Notes: generated by a model from the sequence alone, not told the origin. A stretch of DNA of 64,000 nucleotides from Rhizobium sp. WSM4643 (GCF_025152745.1 NZ_CP104042.1:1-64000), one strand, 5' to 3'. Shown: positions 26,529 through 36,155, counted from the stretch's first letter. Program-made: numbers and translations.

Positions 26529-28042
26529 GCCACGTCGTTCTTTCAGCGAAAGGTGCCGTCAAGCGCTTCGGCGGCGTCCAGGCGCTTCGCGGCGTGGATT
26601 TCGACCTAAAGGTTGGCGAAATCCATGCGCTGCTTGGTGAAAACGGTGCAGGAAAATCGACGCTGATAAACCTGCTGTCCGGTGTGAATACGCCGGACGA
26701 GGGAGAGATCTTCATCGACGGCAAACCGGCGCGATTTCACAGCCCGCGTGATGCACAAGCAGCCGGGATCGCAACGATCTTCCAGGAGCTGGACCTCGTT
26801 CCGAGCCTGACCGTGGCTGCCAATCTCTTCCTCGGGCGCGAACTTGTCCATCGGCACGGCATGCTCGATGGGAAGGCCATGCTGCAAGAGGCGCGTAAAA
26901 GACTAGAAGCGATCGACCGATCTATCGATCCCGCCCAGTTCGTGAGTGAGCTTTCCATCGGCCAGCGCCAGGTCGTCGCCATCGTCAAGGCGCTTTCCTA
27001 CGCATCGAGAGCCCTCATCATGGATGAGCCGACGGCTGCCTTGACTGTTGGCGAAGTGGATCGACTATTCGACATCATGCGTGGCCTGGCAGCGTCGGGC
27101 GTTGGCATCGTCTATATCTCGCACCGCCTTGAGGAAGTGCCGCAGATCGCTCATCGCGTTACGGTCATGCGCGACGGCAAGGTGGCTGGCGTCACCAAAC
27201 CAGATGCGCCGCAGGCCGAACTGGTGCAGCTTCTCGTTGGACGTCCTTTGAACGAGCTTTATCCCCGCCGCGCACCGAGTGTTGGTGACGTGCTCCTGCG
27301 GATGCGACAGGCTTCCTTCCGCCCGTACCGCGTGTCACCCGGGTGGCAGGCGCCAATCAAAGTCGATCTGGATGTTCGGCGTGGCGAAATCGTCGGGCTC
27401 GCCGGCGTTATGGGGGCGGGTCGAACCGAGCTTTTGAGCGCTCTATACGGAACAGGCGTGCCCGGCCAATGGCACGGGGACATTACGATTGGTGGCAGGC
27501 CGACCAGGCTTAAATCGATCGCGGCTGCTCGCAGGGCAGGACTGGCATTTGTAACTGATGACCGGCGTGGGGCCGGTCTCATGTTGCGTATGTCTGTAGG
27601 TCTCAATCTGGTGATGTCGATCATCCGCTGGATATCACCAAAGGGCTTGCTGTCGGCGCGGCGCCAGGAGGATGCGATCAAGAGCTCTTTCGGCCAATTC
27701 GACATTCGTCCAAAGAATCCCGGCATCGCGGTCGGGGCACTCTCTGGGGGCAATCAGCAGAAGGTCGTCCTCGCAAAGGAAGTGCTGGGCAATCCGCGCT
27801 TGTTGCTTCTCGACGAGCCGACACGTGGCGTCGACGTCGGCGCAAAGGGAGAAATCTATGCCCGCTTGCGCAAGCTGGCTTCAGAGGGATTGGGCATTCT
27901 TGTCGCTTCTAGCGAGATGCCCGAACTGATCGGCCTATGCGATCGCATAGTGGTTTTGCGCAACGGCAGCAGCGTTGCTGAGTTTTCTGGCGGCGTCGAC
28001 GAACACGAAGTCCTGGCGGCCGCCAACGGGAGGGAGGCCTGA
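26525..28042 (+). CDS. Sugar ABC transporter ATPase, RbsA/MglA type
   Basis: A 505-aa protein with two fused nucleotide-binding domains. The first has Walker A GENGAGKST, signature LSIGQRQ and Walker B ALIMDEPT. The second has the degenerate P-loop GVMGAGRTE, signature LSGGNQQK and LLLDEPTRGVDVG, the usual asymmetry of this family. It energises pentose/hexose import with the next two genes. ATG 26525 (ATGA overlap, GGAG upstream) is preferred over the in-frame GTG at 26510. Confidence 0.95.
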   Translation: MSHVVLSAKGAVKRFGGVQALRGVDFDLKVGEIHALLGENGAGKSTLINLLSGVNTPDEGEIFIDGKPARFHSPRDAQAAGIATIFQELDLVPSLTVAANLFLGRELVHRHGMLDGKAMLQEARKRLEAIDRSIDPAQFVSELSIGQRQVVAIVKALSYASRALIMDEPTAALTVGEVDRLFDIMRGLAASGVGIVYISHRLEEVPQIAHRVTVMRDGKVAGVTKPDAPQAELVQLLVGRPLNELYPRRAPSVGDVLLRMRQASFRPYRVSPGWQAPIKVDLDVRRGEIVGLAGVMGAGRTELLSALYGTGVPGQWHGDITIGGRPTRLKSIAAARRAGLAFVTDDRRGAGLMLRMSVGLNLVMSIIRWISPKGLLSARRQEDAIKSSFGQFDIRPKNPGIAVGALSGGNQQKVVLAKEVLGNPRLLLLDEPTRGVDVGAKGEIYARLRKLASEGLGILVASSEMPELIGLCDRIVVLRNGSSVAEFSGGVDEHEVLAAANGREA

Positions 28043-29085
28043 TGTCCGAACAGCAAATCGCATCCAATCCAGCGGTTCAGCCCGCCAAGCGGATTGATCC
28101 GCTCGCGGTGTTGGTCCGCTTCCAGAGCTTGATCGGCCTTATACTCGTTTTCGCTGGAGGCATCATTTTCTCACCGCGTCGGCACGGTGTCATTCTGTTC
28201 ATTCAACCCGACAACATCGCAAACATCGTCCGCGCGGTGTCCGAAACTGGCATCATTGCGATCGGAATGACGTTCGTGATCATCACCGCCGGGATTGATC
28301 TCTCGGTTGGGGCCACACTTGGTCTTGCGAGCGTCGTAACGGCAACATTGATGGTCTCAGGCGGTTTTGGGCTGGTCACGACGGTGCTGGCAGTGCTGCT
28401 GATGGGCACTTGTTTCGGGTTGGTCCAGGGAGCGATCTCAAGCAAGTTTCGGCTTGAAGCGTTTATCGTCACTCTTGCCGGCTTGCAGGCAGCCCGGGGG
28501 CTTGCACTCGTTGTGTCGGACAATCAGTACATCAATATTTCCTATGGTGATGGTCCTGGGCTTGCTCCACCCATCTTTGCCATTCTCGGCGGTCGGCTAT
28601 TCGGTAACGTCGTTCCCGTCGCCACGATCGTCTTCTTGATCTTTGCCTGCATCGCCACGCTCGCGCTGAACACGACGAGGTTCGGCCGTTACGTCTATGC
28701 CGTCGGCGGCAACGAGCGCGCAGCCCGCATCTCAGGTGTTCCGGTCTCGGCAATCAAGATCGCCGTTTACGCCATTACCGGCTTTGCATCCGCACTTGCT
28801 GGCATCGTCCATGCCGGACAATTCAATTTTGGGAGCGCCAATGATGGGACCGGATATGAATTGACGGCCATCGCGGCTGTCGTCATCGGAGGAACCAGCC
28901 TGTTTGGCGGGTCGGGTTCAATGGTCGGAACAATCGCCGGTACGATCATGCTCGGCGCTTTGGCCAATATACTGCAACTGAACAACATCACGCCCGCCAT
29001 GCAGTTGCTTGCGACAGCGGCAATTATCGTTCTGGCGGCAGTCCTTCAATCCCTCGTTCGTCGCCGCGAAGGATTGGGCAGGTAG
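28042..29085 (+). CDS. Sugar ABC transporter permease, RbsC type
   Basis: A 347-aa inner-membrane permease with about eight to ten hydrophobic segments and the family motifs GMTFVIITAGIDLSVGATLG and AVVIGGTSLFGGSGS. It forms the channel of the importer. The start codon overlaps the ATPase stop by one base (TGATG), so translation is probably coupled. The N-terminal 25 residues are cytoplasmic. Confidence 0.95.
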   Translation: MSEQQIASNPAVQPAKRIDPLAVLVRFQSLIGLILVFAGGIIFSPRRHGVILFIQPDNIANIVRAVSETGIIAIGMTFVIITAGIDLSVGATLGLASVVTATLMVSGGFGLVTTVLAVLLMGTCFGLVQGAISSKFRLEAFIVTLAGLQAARGLALVVSDNQYINISYGDGPGLAPPIFAILGGRLFGNVVPVATIVFLIFACIATLALNTTRFGRYVYAVGGNERAARISGVPVSAIKIAVYAITGFASALAGIVHAGQFNFGSANDGTGYELTAIAAVVIGGTSLFGGSGSMVGTIAGTIMLGALANILQLNNITPAMQLLATAAIIVLAAVLQSLVRRREGLGR

Positions 29086-29138
29086 TGTGGCGGCATCACC
29101 CGGAGGGTGGATCCGGGATCAATGTGGAGGAGAAAGTA

Positions 29139-30128
29139 ATGACACAGAATGCACTTCGAATGTGGCATGCCGGGCGCATGGCACTCCTGGCCGGCTCATG
29201 CCTTGCTATTGCCAGCGTGGCTCACGCTGCCGATCCGCTCGTGAAGGCTTGTGCCAAGGATGGCGAGTTCGTCATCGGCTTCTCGCAGGCCAACAATGCG
29301 GAGCCCTACCGCCAGCACGTCAACGATGAACTACAGGCCGCCGCCAAGGCAGTCCCGCAGTTCACACTGCAGATCGCTGACGGCGCGGGCAACGTCAACA
29401 CTCAGACATCGCAAGTCGACAATTTCATCACCCAAAAGGTTGACCTTCTGTTGATCTCGCCTTTCGAGGCGGCTCCGCTTACGCCCGCCGTCAAGCGGGC
29501 AATGGATGCGGGTATCCCGGTCGTCGAACTTGACCGCAAGACGAACGGTGAGGCTGGCAAGGACTATACAGCCTTCATCGGAGGAGATAACTACAAAATC
29601 GCGTTGGCCGCCGGCGAATATACGAGCAAGACGCTTCTGCCGGACGGCGGCGAGGCAGCCGTACTGCAGGGCCTGCCGAGTTCCACACCGGCCGTCGAAC
29701 GGCTGAATGGCTTCAAGGATGGCGTGAAATCCAATTCCAAGATCCAGATCGTGGCAGAACAAGCGGCAGACTGGTTGCCGGATAAAGCACAGACCGCGTT
29801 CGCTGCGATGCTGCAGGCTCATCCCGATATCAAGATGGTCTATGCCAGCAACGATATGATGGCGGCGGGTGCGCTGCTTGCCGCGAAAGGTGCCGGCAAG
29901 AGCGTGAAGATCATCGGCACTGATGGCTTGCCAGGTCCGGCAGGCGGGATCGAGGCAGTCGCAAAGGGCGACTGGTCCGCTACCTTCACATATCCGACAG
30001 GAGCCAAGGAGGCGGTCGATATGGCTAAGTCGATATTGCTGGACTGCGCATCGTCGGTGCCAGCAACAGTAACGGTCGATACCACCGCCATCACGCCCGA
30101 TAATGCGAAGCAGATGATGGGTAAGTAA
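29139..30128 (+). CDS. Sugar ABC transporter periplasmic binding protein, RbsB type
   Basis: A 329-aa protein with a signal peptide (hydrophobic stretch MALLAGSCLAIASVAHA, cleavage probably after AHA near residue 30). The mature part has the type I fold of RbsB-like proteins: FVIGFSQANNAEPYRQHV, DLLLISPFEAAPLTPAV, GIPVVELDRKT and KIIGTDGLPGPAGGIEAVAKG. The start at 29139 is set by GTGGAGGAGAAAGTA. The upstream ATG-less extension to 29085 is rejected. It defines the substrate of the operon, which I cannot name: residues suggest a small sugar. Confidence 0.95.
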   Translation: MTQNALRMWHAGRMALLAGSCLAIASVAHAADPLVKACAKDGEFVIGFSQANNAEPYRQHVNDELQAAAKAVPQFTLQIADGAGNVNTQTSQVDNFITQKVDLLLISPFEAAPLTPAVKRAMDAGIPVVELDRKTNGEAGKDYTAFIGGDNYKIALAAGEYTSKTLLPDGGEAAVLQGLPSSTPAVERLNGFKDGVKSNSKIQIVAEQAADWLPDKAQTAFAAMLQAHPDIKMVYASNDMMAAGALLAAKGAGKSVKIIGTDGLPGPAGGIEAVAKGDWSATFTYPTGAKEAVDMAKSILLDCASSVPATVTVDTTAITPDNAKQMMGK

Positions 30129-30138
30129 AGCTCCAGAC

Positions 30139-30174
30139 TCAACCCGGCCAGACGCGACTGTCCAGCCGGGTTGA
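30139..30174 (+). terminator. Hairpin after the sugar transporter operon
   Basis: Perfect 10-base arms (TCAACCCGGC / GCCGGGTTGA) begin 11 bases after the stop of the binding-protein gene. There is no U-run, so efficiency is uncertain. Confidence 0.6.
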
Positions 30175-30243
30175 ACCATACCAATTGGCTGGCGTGCCCG
30201 AACTCCTTCGCCGAGCGCATTCTTAAATAGCAGAAGACCCGCT

Positions 30244-30636
30244 TCAAGGCGCTATCGTGCTCGCGGCTGTATTGTTCAAAGAGTTTTTGACCTCTTCTGT
30301 TACAATGCCGGCGGCGTCCGACGCAAATCTGGCATTGATAGTCAGGGTTTTCCCAACCTCTTTCGCGTAATCGAAAGCCGCATCGCGGCAATAGTCGCTT
30401 ATTACATCGAAGGTATCATTGGTCTTTTGCGCTGCGATGATGTCGTCCATCAGCTTGATGTCGCGTTGAAAACGGTGCTGAAGAAACGATAGACCTTCCA
30501 CTTGATAGCGAAGCAATGCTTTCGCGATGCTTGTCGGCATCTTCAAGGCGGAATCGGCCAGTTTGTTGCTGTCGCTCAACGCCGGGAATAAAGCTGGCGG
30601 AAAGTCGAACCCCGATTTTGACGCTTGTTTTTGCAC
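30244..30636 (-). CDS. Phasin-family protein
   Basis: A 130-aa protein with the phasin core: YQVEGLSFLQHRFQRDIKLM, then DVISDYCRDAAFDYAKEVGK. Phasins coat polyhydroxybutyrate granules; rhizobia often carry several copies. The frame is open to 30777, but the GTG at 30636 is preceded by TAAGGAGA at good distance and is the better start. It stands alone between the sugar operon and the repC relic. Confidence 0.75.
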   Translation of the reverse strand: MQKQASKSGFDFPPALFPALSDSNKLADSALKMPTSIAKALLRYQVEGLSFLQHRFQRDIKLMDDIIAAQKTNDTFDVISDYCRDAAFDYAKEVGKTLTINARFASDAAGIVTEEVKNSLNNTAASTIAP

Positions 30637-31068
30637 GGCCTGTCTCCTTATTGCGTGAGATATTGTTTGATGCGCTGCAAAGGCGCGGATGATGGCAGCC
30701 GCGATGATAGCGGCGGAGCCAATTGGGAGCGCTCCGGCGGGGCTCGCAGCGATATTGCTGCACGCCCCGATAGCCAACGGCCGCCAAAGGCTGTCTAACG
30801 CAAGTTACGCGTGGTTGCGGCTCACTGACTTCCAAGAGACTTCCTTATGCATTGCTTCGGAAACTTGCATAGTTCTATCGTCCGTTGAACGGATGGAAGC
30901 TTATCGCGCCGAAATGAAAATCACTTTGATCGAGGTCAAAAGACCGTTCATCGACGCAATCGGCGCCTACATGATTATCGCGCCAGCTGCGTGCGAGTAT
31001 TCGCTGTGCATCCTTTGCAAGGCGAGCTTGGTCGGGCTTTATCATGAAACCCTGTTCGCCGTTGATGA
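30637..31068. other. Gene-poor region left of the repC relic
   Basis: No gene is recognised. A short minus-strand frame (about 30875-31046) has no detectable homology or ribosome-binding site. Confidence 0.4.
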
Positions 31069-31372
31069 GATTTGGTGAGCCGCGATCCATTGCCCTGAAG
31101 AATGCGAAGAAAATGTAAAACGAAAATGTGACGACGCCCTTCGGGCGGCGGCCGATGACACTTGGAAGCTTGGCTAGCCGGACGTCTGCCCGCAAAGTCG
31201 TGCACGGCCGACAAGTTCACAAGCTATCGTGCCCTGTGCGAGGCCAAGCGGCTGCTCGGCGCATCACCGACCCGAGCGCTGGCCATCTTGGCATGACTTG
31301 TTGAACTTTTATCCCACGGGAGAGCTCTCCGAGGAAACGGGCTTGTGGTGTTCCCTTCCAATGCACCGGTCG
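31069..31372 (+). pseudogene. Relic of a second repC gene
   Basis: The first quarter of a RepC protein is readable with several frame changes. ATG at 31113 is followed by a TAA codon, then VTTPFGRRPMTLGSLAS, then in another frame YRALCEAKRLLGASPTRAL, then LLNFYPTGELSEE and finally LVVFPSNAPV. GATTTGGTGAGCCG at 31069, 44 bases before the ATG, equals the same 14 bases at 2362, 45 bases before the intact repC. The wording (MTLGSLAS, YRALCEA, ELSEE.GLVVFPSNA) is nearer to the common RepC type than is the intact RepC in this window, so it comes from a different repABC lineage, not a recent copy. Confidence 0.85.
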
Positions 31373-31501
31373 ATAATCGACCAAGCCGGCACATGATAAA
31401 ACGCCGTGCCCTACAGTTGACGCGAAACGCTTTTTGACGATACGGCAAACGACGGCGGCGAATGCCGTATGGTCGATCGATGGGCGGAAGAACTTCGGAA
31501 T

Positions 31502-32068
31502 ATGGATTTGAAACGGGCGATGGATTTCTTCTTGGCCTTGATCGCGTCGGTGATCCTGCTTGTGCCAATCCTTATCGTCGCTCTTTGTGTTCGCCTTACC
31601 TCGCGGGGACCGATTCTTTATTGGTCAAAACGTGTCGGCCGTTTCAATCAGATCTTCCTGATGCCGAAATTTCGCAGCATGCGCGTCGACACACCAACGG
31701 TTGCCACACATTTGCTCGAAAACCCGGATCGGTTTCTGACACCCATCGGCTCGTTCCTGCGCAAATCCAGCCTCGACGAACTGCCGCAGCTCTGGTGCAT
31801 TCTCGAAGGGAAGATGAGTTTCGTCGGCCCGCGGCCGGCACTCTACAATCAATATGATCTGATAGAGCTGCGGACGGCCCATGGTGTCGACAAGCTGTTG
31901 CCTGGACTGACGGGATGGGCGCAGATCAACGGACGTGACGAATTGCCGATTCCGGAGAAGGTAAAATTCGATATCGAATATCTCGAACGTCGCTCCTTCG
32001 GCTTCGACATACGCATCCTGTTTAGGACTGCCGAGAAGGTCATCCGCCGTAAGGGAATAAGGCATTAA
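31502..32068 (+). CDS. Initiating bacterial sugar phosphate transferase
   Basis: A 188-aa polyprenyl-phosphate sugar-phosphate transferase: one N-terminal membrane helix (DFFLALIASVILLVPILIV), then KFRSMRVDT and the catalytic core SSLDELPQLWCILEGKMSFV followed by GPRP. It places the first sugar on the undecaprenyl carrier for O-antigen or exopolysaccharide. With the dehydratase downstream it resembles the plasmid-borne lps-beta pair of R. etli (initiating QuiNAc-1-P transferase and 4,6-dehydratase); that identification is from memory. ATG 31502 is chosen over 31469 because it begins the usual MDLKRAMDF. Confidence 0.9.
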   Translation: MDLKRAMDFFLALIASVILLVPILIVALCVRLTSRGPILYWSKRVGRFNQIFLMPKFRSMRVDTPTVATHLLENPDRFLTPIGSFLRKSSLDELPQLWCILEGKMSFVGPRPALYNQYDLIELRTAHGVDKLLPGLTGWAQINGRDELPIPEKVKFDIEYLERRSFGFDIRILFRTAEKVIRRKGIRH

Positions 32069-32191
32069 GTTACCTACTTCTGATAGATAAGCGGCGCGGG
32101 AGACCTTACTTTCCGATTATTTCAGTTGCGCTCGTTGCAGAAAATGACAAGAAGGTGGTTGTCTGATTGATCCGCGAGACGCTGGTAAACA

Positions 32192-34207
32192 ATGCCCGAA
32201 AATACCCCCACTGAGACGCCGCGCTCAGGATGGTTCTTAATGCCGATGCAAGCGCTCGTCGCCCCTCTGCTGGCGATGCCGCGGGTTGCCAAACGTGCTC
32301 TGGCTTTGCTGGTGGATTCCAGCTTTTGTGTTCTGACGATCTGGCTGGCCTATTGTTTCCGCCTGAACGAATGGACGGTGCTGACCGGCGTGCAGTGGCT
32401 GCCGGTCTTCGTTTCGCTCTGTATGGCACTTCCCATCTTCATAGTCATGGGCATGTATCGGGCGATCTTCCGTTATGCCAATATGGCTGCTTTCATTACC
32501 GTTCTAAAGGCCATTGCGATCTACGGCGTCGCCTTCATGACGATATTTACCGCCCTCAGCGTTCCCGGCGTTCCCAGAACCGTCGGCATCCTCCAGCCCT
32601 TCCTTCTGTTGATTGCGATCGGCCTGTCGCGATTGGGTATCCGCTACTGGCTCGGCGATGCTTACCAGCGGATCCTTCACAAGAATATGCTCGCCAAGGT
32701 GCTGATCTATGGGGCAGGAACGGCCGGGCGGCAACTCGCCGGTGCCTTGATCAACAGTGCGGAACTCAATGTCGTCGGCTATCTGGATGATGATCCGCGT
32801 CTCAAGGGCGGGGTCATGGGTGGTTTGCCGATCTACGACCCCTCGGATCTTCCGGTGCTTGCCGAATCTCTCGGCGTGCACAACGTGCTGCTTGCTCTTC
32901 CATCAGCAACGCGGCAGCGTCGCAATGAAATCCTGGAGCATATCCGCAAAGCCAGGGTGAATGTTCGCACATTGCCCGATCTCACGGCCCTGGCTCAGGG
33001 GCGTGTCACCGTCTCCGACATCCGCGAGCTCGAGATCGAAGATCTGCTGGGAAGAGAAGCGGTCGCGCCGCGCCAGGAGCTACTCGACAAGTCGATGGGC
33101 AACAAGGTGGTGATGGTCACCGGTGCTGGCGGCTCGATCGGCGGCGAGTTATGTCGTCAGATTTTGCGCACCGGGCCTTCCAGCCTGATCCTCATCGATC
33201 AGAATGAGTTTGCGCTTTATAATATTCATGCCGAATTGCAGAAGCTGGCCGAGCTGTACAGACATGAAAATCTGCAGATCGTCCCAATCCTCTGTTCCGT
33301 CCGCGATCAGGATCGCATGGAACATGTCATGCAGAACTGGCGACCTCAGACGCTCTATCATGCCGCCGCTTACAAACATGTGCCGCTTGTCGAACACAAT
33401 GCCGTGGAAGGTATCAAGAACAATGTCATGGGTACGCTGGTCACGGCGCGCGCAGCGATTAAATGCGGCGTTTCGAATTTCGTGCTGATCAGCACAGACA
33501 AGGCCGTGCGTCCGACAAATGTGATGGGCGCCAGCAAGAGGCTGGCAGAGATGCTTCTGCAGGCGCTCGCAGCAGAACCGACGACCGACAGAATGCGAAC
33601 GAATTTTTCCATGGTCCGCTTCGGAAACGTCCTCGGCTCCTCCGGATCCGTCGTGCCGCTTTTCCGCCAGCAGATCAAGGAAGGCGGCCCCGTTACGCTG
33701 ACACATCCCGATATAACCCGCTATTTCATGACCATTTCGGAGGCCTCGCAGCTCGTCATCCAGGCCGGCGCCATGGCTGACGGCGGCGATGTTTTCCTGC
33801 TCGACATGGGCGAGCCCGTTCGCATCGCAGATCTCGCCCGCAAGATGGTCGAGCTTTCCGGATTGACGGTCCGCGACGAGAACAATCTCGAAGGGGATAT
33901 CGAGCTTTCCGTTACAGGTCTTAGGCCCGGCGAGAAGCTTTACGAAGAACTGTTGATCGGGGATAATCCTGAAACAACCGAACATCCTCGGATCATGAAG
34001 GCGCGTGAGGATTTCTTGTCCTGGCCGGAGCTGTCGAAAAGGCTGAACTCGCTCAACGCCGCACTGGACCGGAACGATATGATCGCTGCACGCGCAACGT
34101 TGGCGGAGCTTGTTTCCGGCTATTCGTCAACGGGTGAGGTCTCGGATATGGCTTTCGCCGGCGCCGAGCCAATACGTCTGCCTCAGACAATTCAAAGAAC
34201 GCTGTAA
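32192..34207 (+). CDS. Membrane-anchored NDP-sugar 4,6-dehydratase (WbpM/CapD type)
   Basis: A 671-aa protein with four N-terminal membrane helices (about residues 30-150), a first nucleotide-binding domain (VLIYGAGTAGRQLAGAL) and a C-terminal short-chain-type dehydratase domain: GAGGSIGGELCRQIL, AAYKHVPLVE, ISTDKAVRPTNVMGASKR, with the Met/Lys pair in place of Tyr-x-x-x-Lys. Such enzymes make 4-keto-6-deoxy sugars from UDP-GlcNAc, the first step to QuiNAc and similar O-antigen sugars. It follows the sugar transferase by 123 bases in the same direction. Confidence 0.92.
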   Translation: MPENTPTETPRSGWFLMPMQALVAPLLAMPRVAKRALALLVDSSFCVLTIWLAYCFRLNEWTVLTGVQWLPVFVSLCMALPIFIVMGMYRAIFRYANMAAFITVLKAIAIYGVAFMTIFTALSVPGVPRTVGILQPFLLLIAIGLSRLGIRYWLGDAYQRILHKNMLAKVLIYGAGTAGRQLAGALINSAELNVVGYLDDDPRLKGGVMGGLPIYDPSDLPVLAESLGVHNVLLALPSATRQRRNEILEHIRKARVNVRTLPDLTALAQGRVTVSDIRELEIEDLLGREAVAPRQELLDKSMGNKVVMVTGAGGSIGGELCRQILRTGPSSLILIDQNEFALYNIHAELQKLAELYRHENLQIVPILCSVRDQDRMEHVMQNWRPQTLYHAAAYKHVPLVEHNAVEGIKNNVMGTLVTARAAIKCGVSNFVLISTDKAVRPTNVMGASKRLAEMLLQALAAEPTTDRMRTNFSMVRFGNVLGSSGSVVPLFRQQIKEGGPVTLTHPDITRYFMTISEASQLVIQAGAMADGGDVFLLDMGEPVRIADLARKMVELSGLTVRDENNLEGDIELSVTGLRPGEKLYEELLIGDNPETTEHPRIMKAREDFLSWPELSKRLNSLNAALDRNDMIAARATLAELVSGYSSTGEVSDMAFAGAEPIRLPQTIQRTL

Positions 34208-34236
34208 GGGTCTGCAGGCTCAAGGGATGCTGGACG

Positions 34237-35511
34237 TCAGCTCCGAACGACGGGCGCAAAGCACGTGCTGCCGCGATCCACACAAATAAGGGCGACCATG
34301 TAAGCGAAGATCGGATCCAAGGCTTTCTGATTGAACATGATGCCAAAGCTGCCCGTTATGACGTAGCTGCTGACAAGCAGAAGAGCGAGTGCAATCGCTA
34401 AATCCCGGCCCGGTCCCGCTTCCTTTCTCCACGCGCCTATCAGGGGCGTCAGCAGCATCAGCGAAAGCGCTGCAATGCCGAAGACGCCGGCGTCGATTCC
34501 CGCGGTGAGGAAACCGTTGTGGACATGCGAGTAGGGCAGTTGCGGCCGTATGTTATCGGGCAGCTCTGCCAAAACCGAAGCCATCCGGTTTTGCGGACCA
34601 TAACCCGTCAACGGGTCCTTACTGATTGCCGATAGTGCGCCTTTGTACAATGCGAACCGCGCACTGAGCGACGTGATCTCGCCGTCGGTGCGTTCGAGCG
34701 TCGTCAGATTTTCCTGCAGCGCCTGGATGCGATGGAGGATCTGGCCGCTGCCCAGGGCGATAAGTCCCGCCAACAGCAAGGAACTGGTAATAGCAAGGCT
34801 GCGCAAACTCAGATGGAAGCTATGTTTGCGGAAATACCAGAGAAAGATGACGATATGGACGGGAATGACCAGCCAGGCCGAACGTGTCCCCGAAAGCAGC
34901 ACGCAGCCTAGGCCGGCGGCGTATCCCAATATTGCAATTCTTTGCTCCACGCTTCTGGGAGATTGAACGTTGAGAAGCGCGATGCCGCCGAAAAGAATGC
35001 CTATGACGCCTAGGAGTGCAGCGTTCGAAGTTCCAGCCTCTGCCCTTTCCATCAGAAACATGATCTGCAGGAGACTGAAAACAAAGGTGACGATCATGCC
35101 AATGCCCGCGCCGAGGATAAAGAGCGGCACGAGACTGCCATCGGGAGATTGGCGCATCCGCGGCAATATCAGCCAGGTTGAAAAAAAAGGCAGGAGCCGG
35201 AATATCCAGTCTAGTTCTTCGGAGTAAGGCGGATTGATGAAGATGCTGGCGATCATCACCAGCGGGTAGATCGACATGCCAATGGCAACCAGCCGGTCGG
35301 ATCTCGACAGGTTCAAGGCGAGGCTGCCCGTGGCCAGACAGTAGGCGCCCCATACCATCGACGCGAGGAGGATGAAGGAGTTAAAGTTCGGCGAAAGCCC
35401 TGGAAGGATTGCAAAGGCAAAGACCGCAAGGCGGTTGTTTCGGTCGAGCGCGCTTCCGGTCTCATTCCCGGGATAAAGCACTGCCATCTTGAGTTGCCTA
35501 AGATAATTCAC
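34237..35511 (-). CDS. Wzy/WaaL-like O-antigen polymerase or ligase
   Basis: A 424-aa membrane protein with about ten to twelve hydrophobic segments and one large periplasmic loop containing GYGPQNRM and YSHVHNGFLTAG, the H-x-HN motif of the O-antigen ligase/polymerase superfamily. It probably polymerises or attaches a surface polysaccharide repeat. It is convergent with the dehydratase gene. Sequence alone does not separate a polymerase from a ligase. Confidence 0.8.
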   Translation of the reverse strand: MNYLRQLKMAVLYPGNETGSALDRNNRLAVFAFAILPGLSPNFNSFILLASMVWGAYCLATGSLALNLSRSDRLVAIGMSIYPLVMIASIFINPPYSEELDWIFRLLPFFSTWLILPRMRQSPDGSLVPLFILGAGIGMIVTFVFSLLQIMFLMERAEAGTSNAALLGVIGILFGGIALLNVQSPRSVEQRIAILGYAAGLGCVLLSGTRSAWLVIPVHIVIFLWYFRKHSFHLSLRSLAITSSLLLAGLIALGSGQILHRIQALQENLTTLERTDGEITSLSARFALYKGALSAISKDPLTGYGPQNRMASVLAELPDNIRPQLPYSHVHNGFLTAGIDAGVFGIAALSLMLLTPLIGAWRKEAGPGRDLAIALALLLVSSYVITGSFGIMFNQKALDPIFAYMVALICVDRGSTCFAPVVRS

Positions 35512-35903
35512 TTTGCCGGTCCTGACCGTATCGATGCTGCCTCGCTAAGGATCGTGATCACGGCTGTCAAGCGGTGATGAGGATGCAATCTGTGGCTTTA
35601 TTCGACGTGGTATTCCAGCAACAGGCGTCCGGACAGACGTGGTTCTCGTCGATGAAGAGCGGCAAATGGAAAAGACGGTAAGAACGGCTTCAACGGAAAA
35701 CACGCCTAAGGTGCGGGCTTGATTTGAAGATTTGCTCGTCCAGCGGCCGACGAAAGCGTTTCGCGGGGGGAGAAGAAAGCAACATCCGGACCGTCAGAGC
35801 TACAGCGCCGCGCGTCTTTTCGAACGCACAAAGGACGACGTAGCAATTTGAATTATGCAGTAATCGAAGAACCGACGCAGGTTTTTTATCGAAGCGGCCG
35901 CCG
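35512..35903. other. Gene-free region
   Basis: I see no gene or clear structure in these 392 bases. The promoter of the Wzy/WaaL-like gene should lie in the first part. Confidence 0.5.
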
Positions 35904-36155
35904 TTATCGCCAAGATGGGCGTGTCGAACCTTCCGCCGATGATCGACCAAGGAGATAGCCAAACCCGAATGCGATAACGCCGGTGGCGAGCAGCAATGCG
36001 CTTGCGGTGCGCGGGTGCTCTCTGGCGCCGGAGGCGACGGCATAAGCCTCACGCTTCATCTCTTTGGCGGCCGACTTCGCGACTTTGGTCAATCCCTCTG
36101 GCTGCTCAGCGGGTGTGCCGGTGAATCCGGCGCTCAAATTCTGTTTGTCGGCCAT
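35904..36155 (-). CDS. Small DUF883/ElaB-like membrane protein
   Basis: An 83-aa protein: a charged N-terminal half (EGLTKVAKSAAKEMKREAYA) and one C-terminal membrane helix (TASALLLATGVIAFGFGYLL followed by GRSSAE), the architecture of ElaB/YqjD/DUF883 proteins, which are stress-induced and linked to ribosomes at the membrane in E. coli. The ATG at 36155 is preferred over the one at 36203. It lies next to a DUF2934 gene in the same direction. Confidence 0.65.
   Translation of the reverse strand: MADKQNLSAGFTGTPAEQPEGLTKVAKSAAKEMKREAYAVASGAREHPRTASALLLATGVIAFGFGYLLGRSSAEGSTRPSWR

Noticed and set aside
30875..31046. Short minus-strand frame beginning MIKPDQARLAKDAQ
   Set aside because: It is protein-like in tone but has no ribosome-binding site or recognisable family, and lies in debris beside the repC relic.
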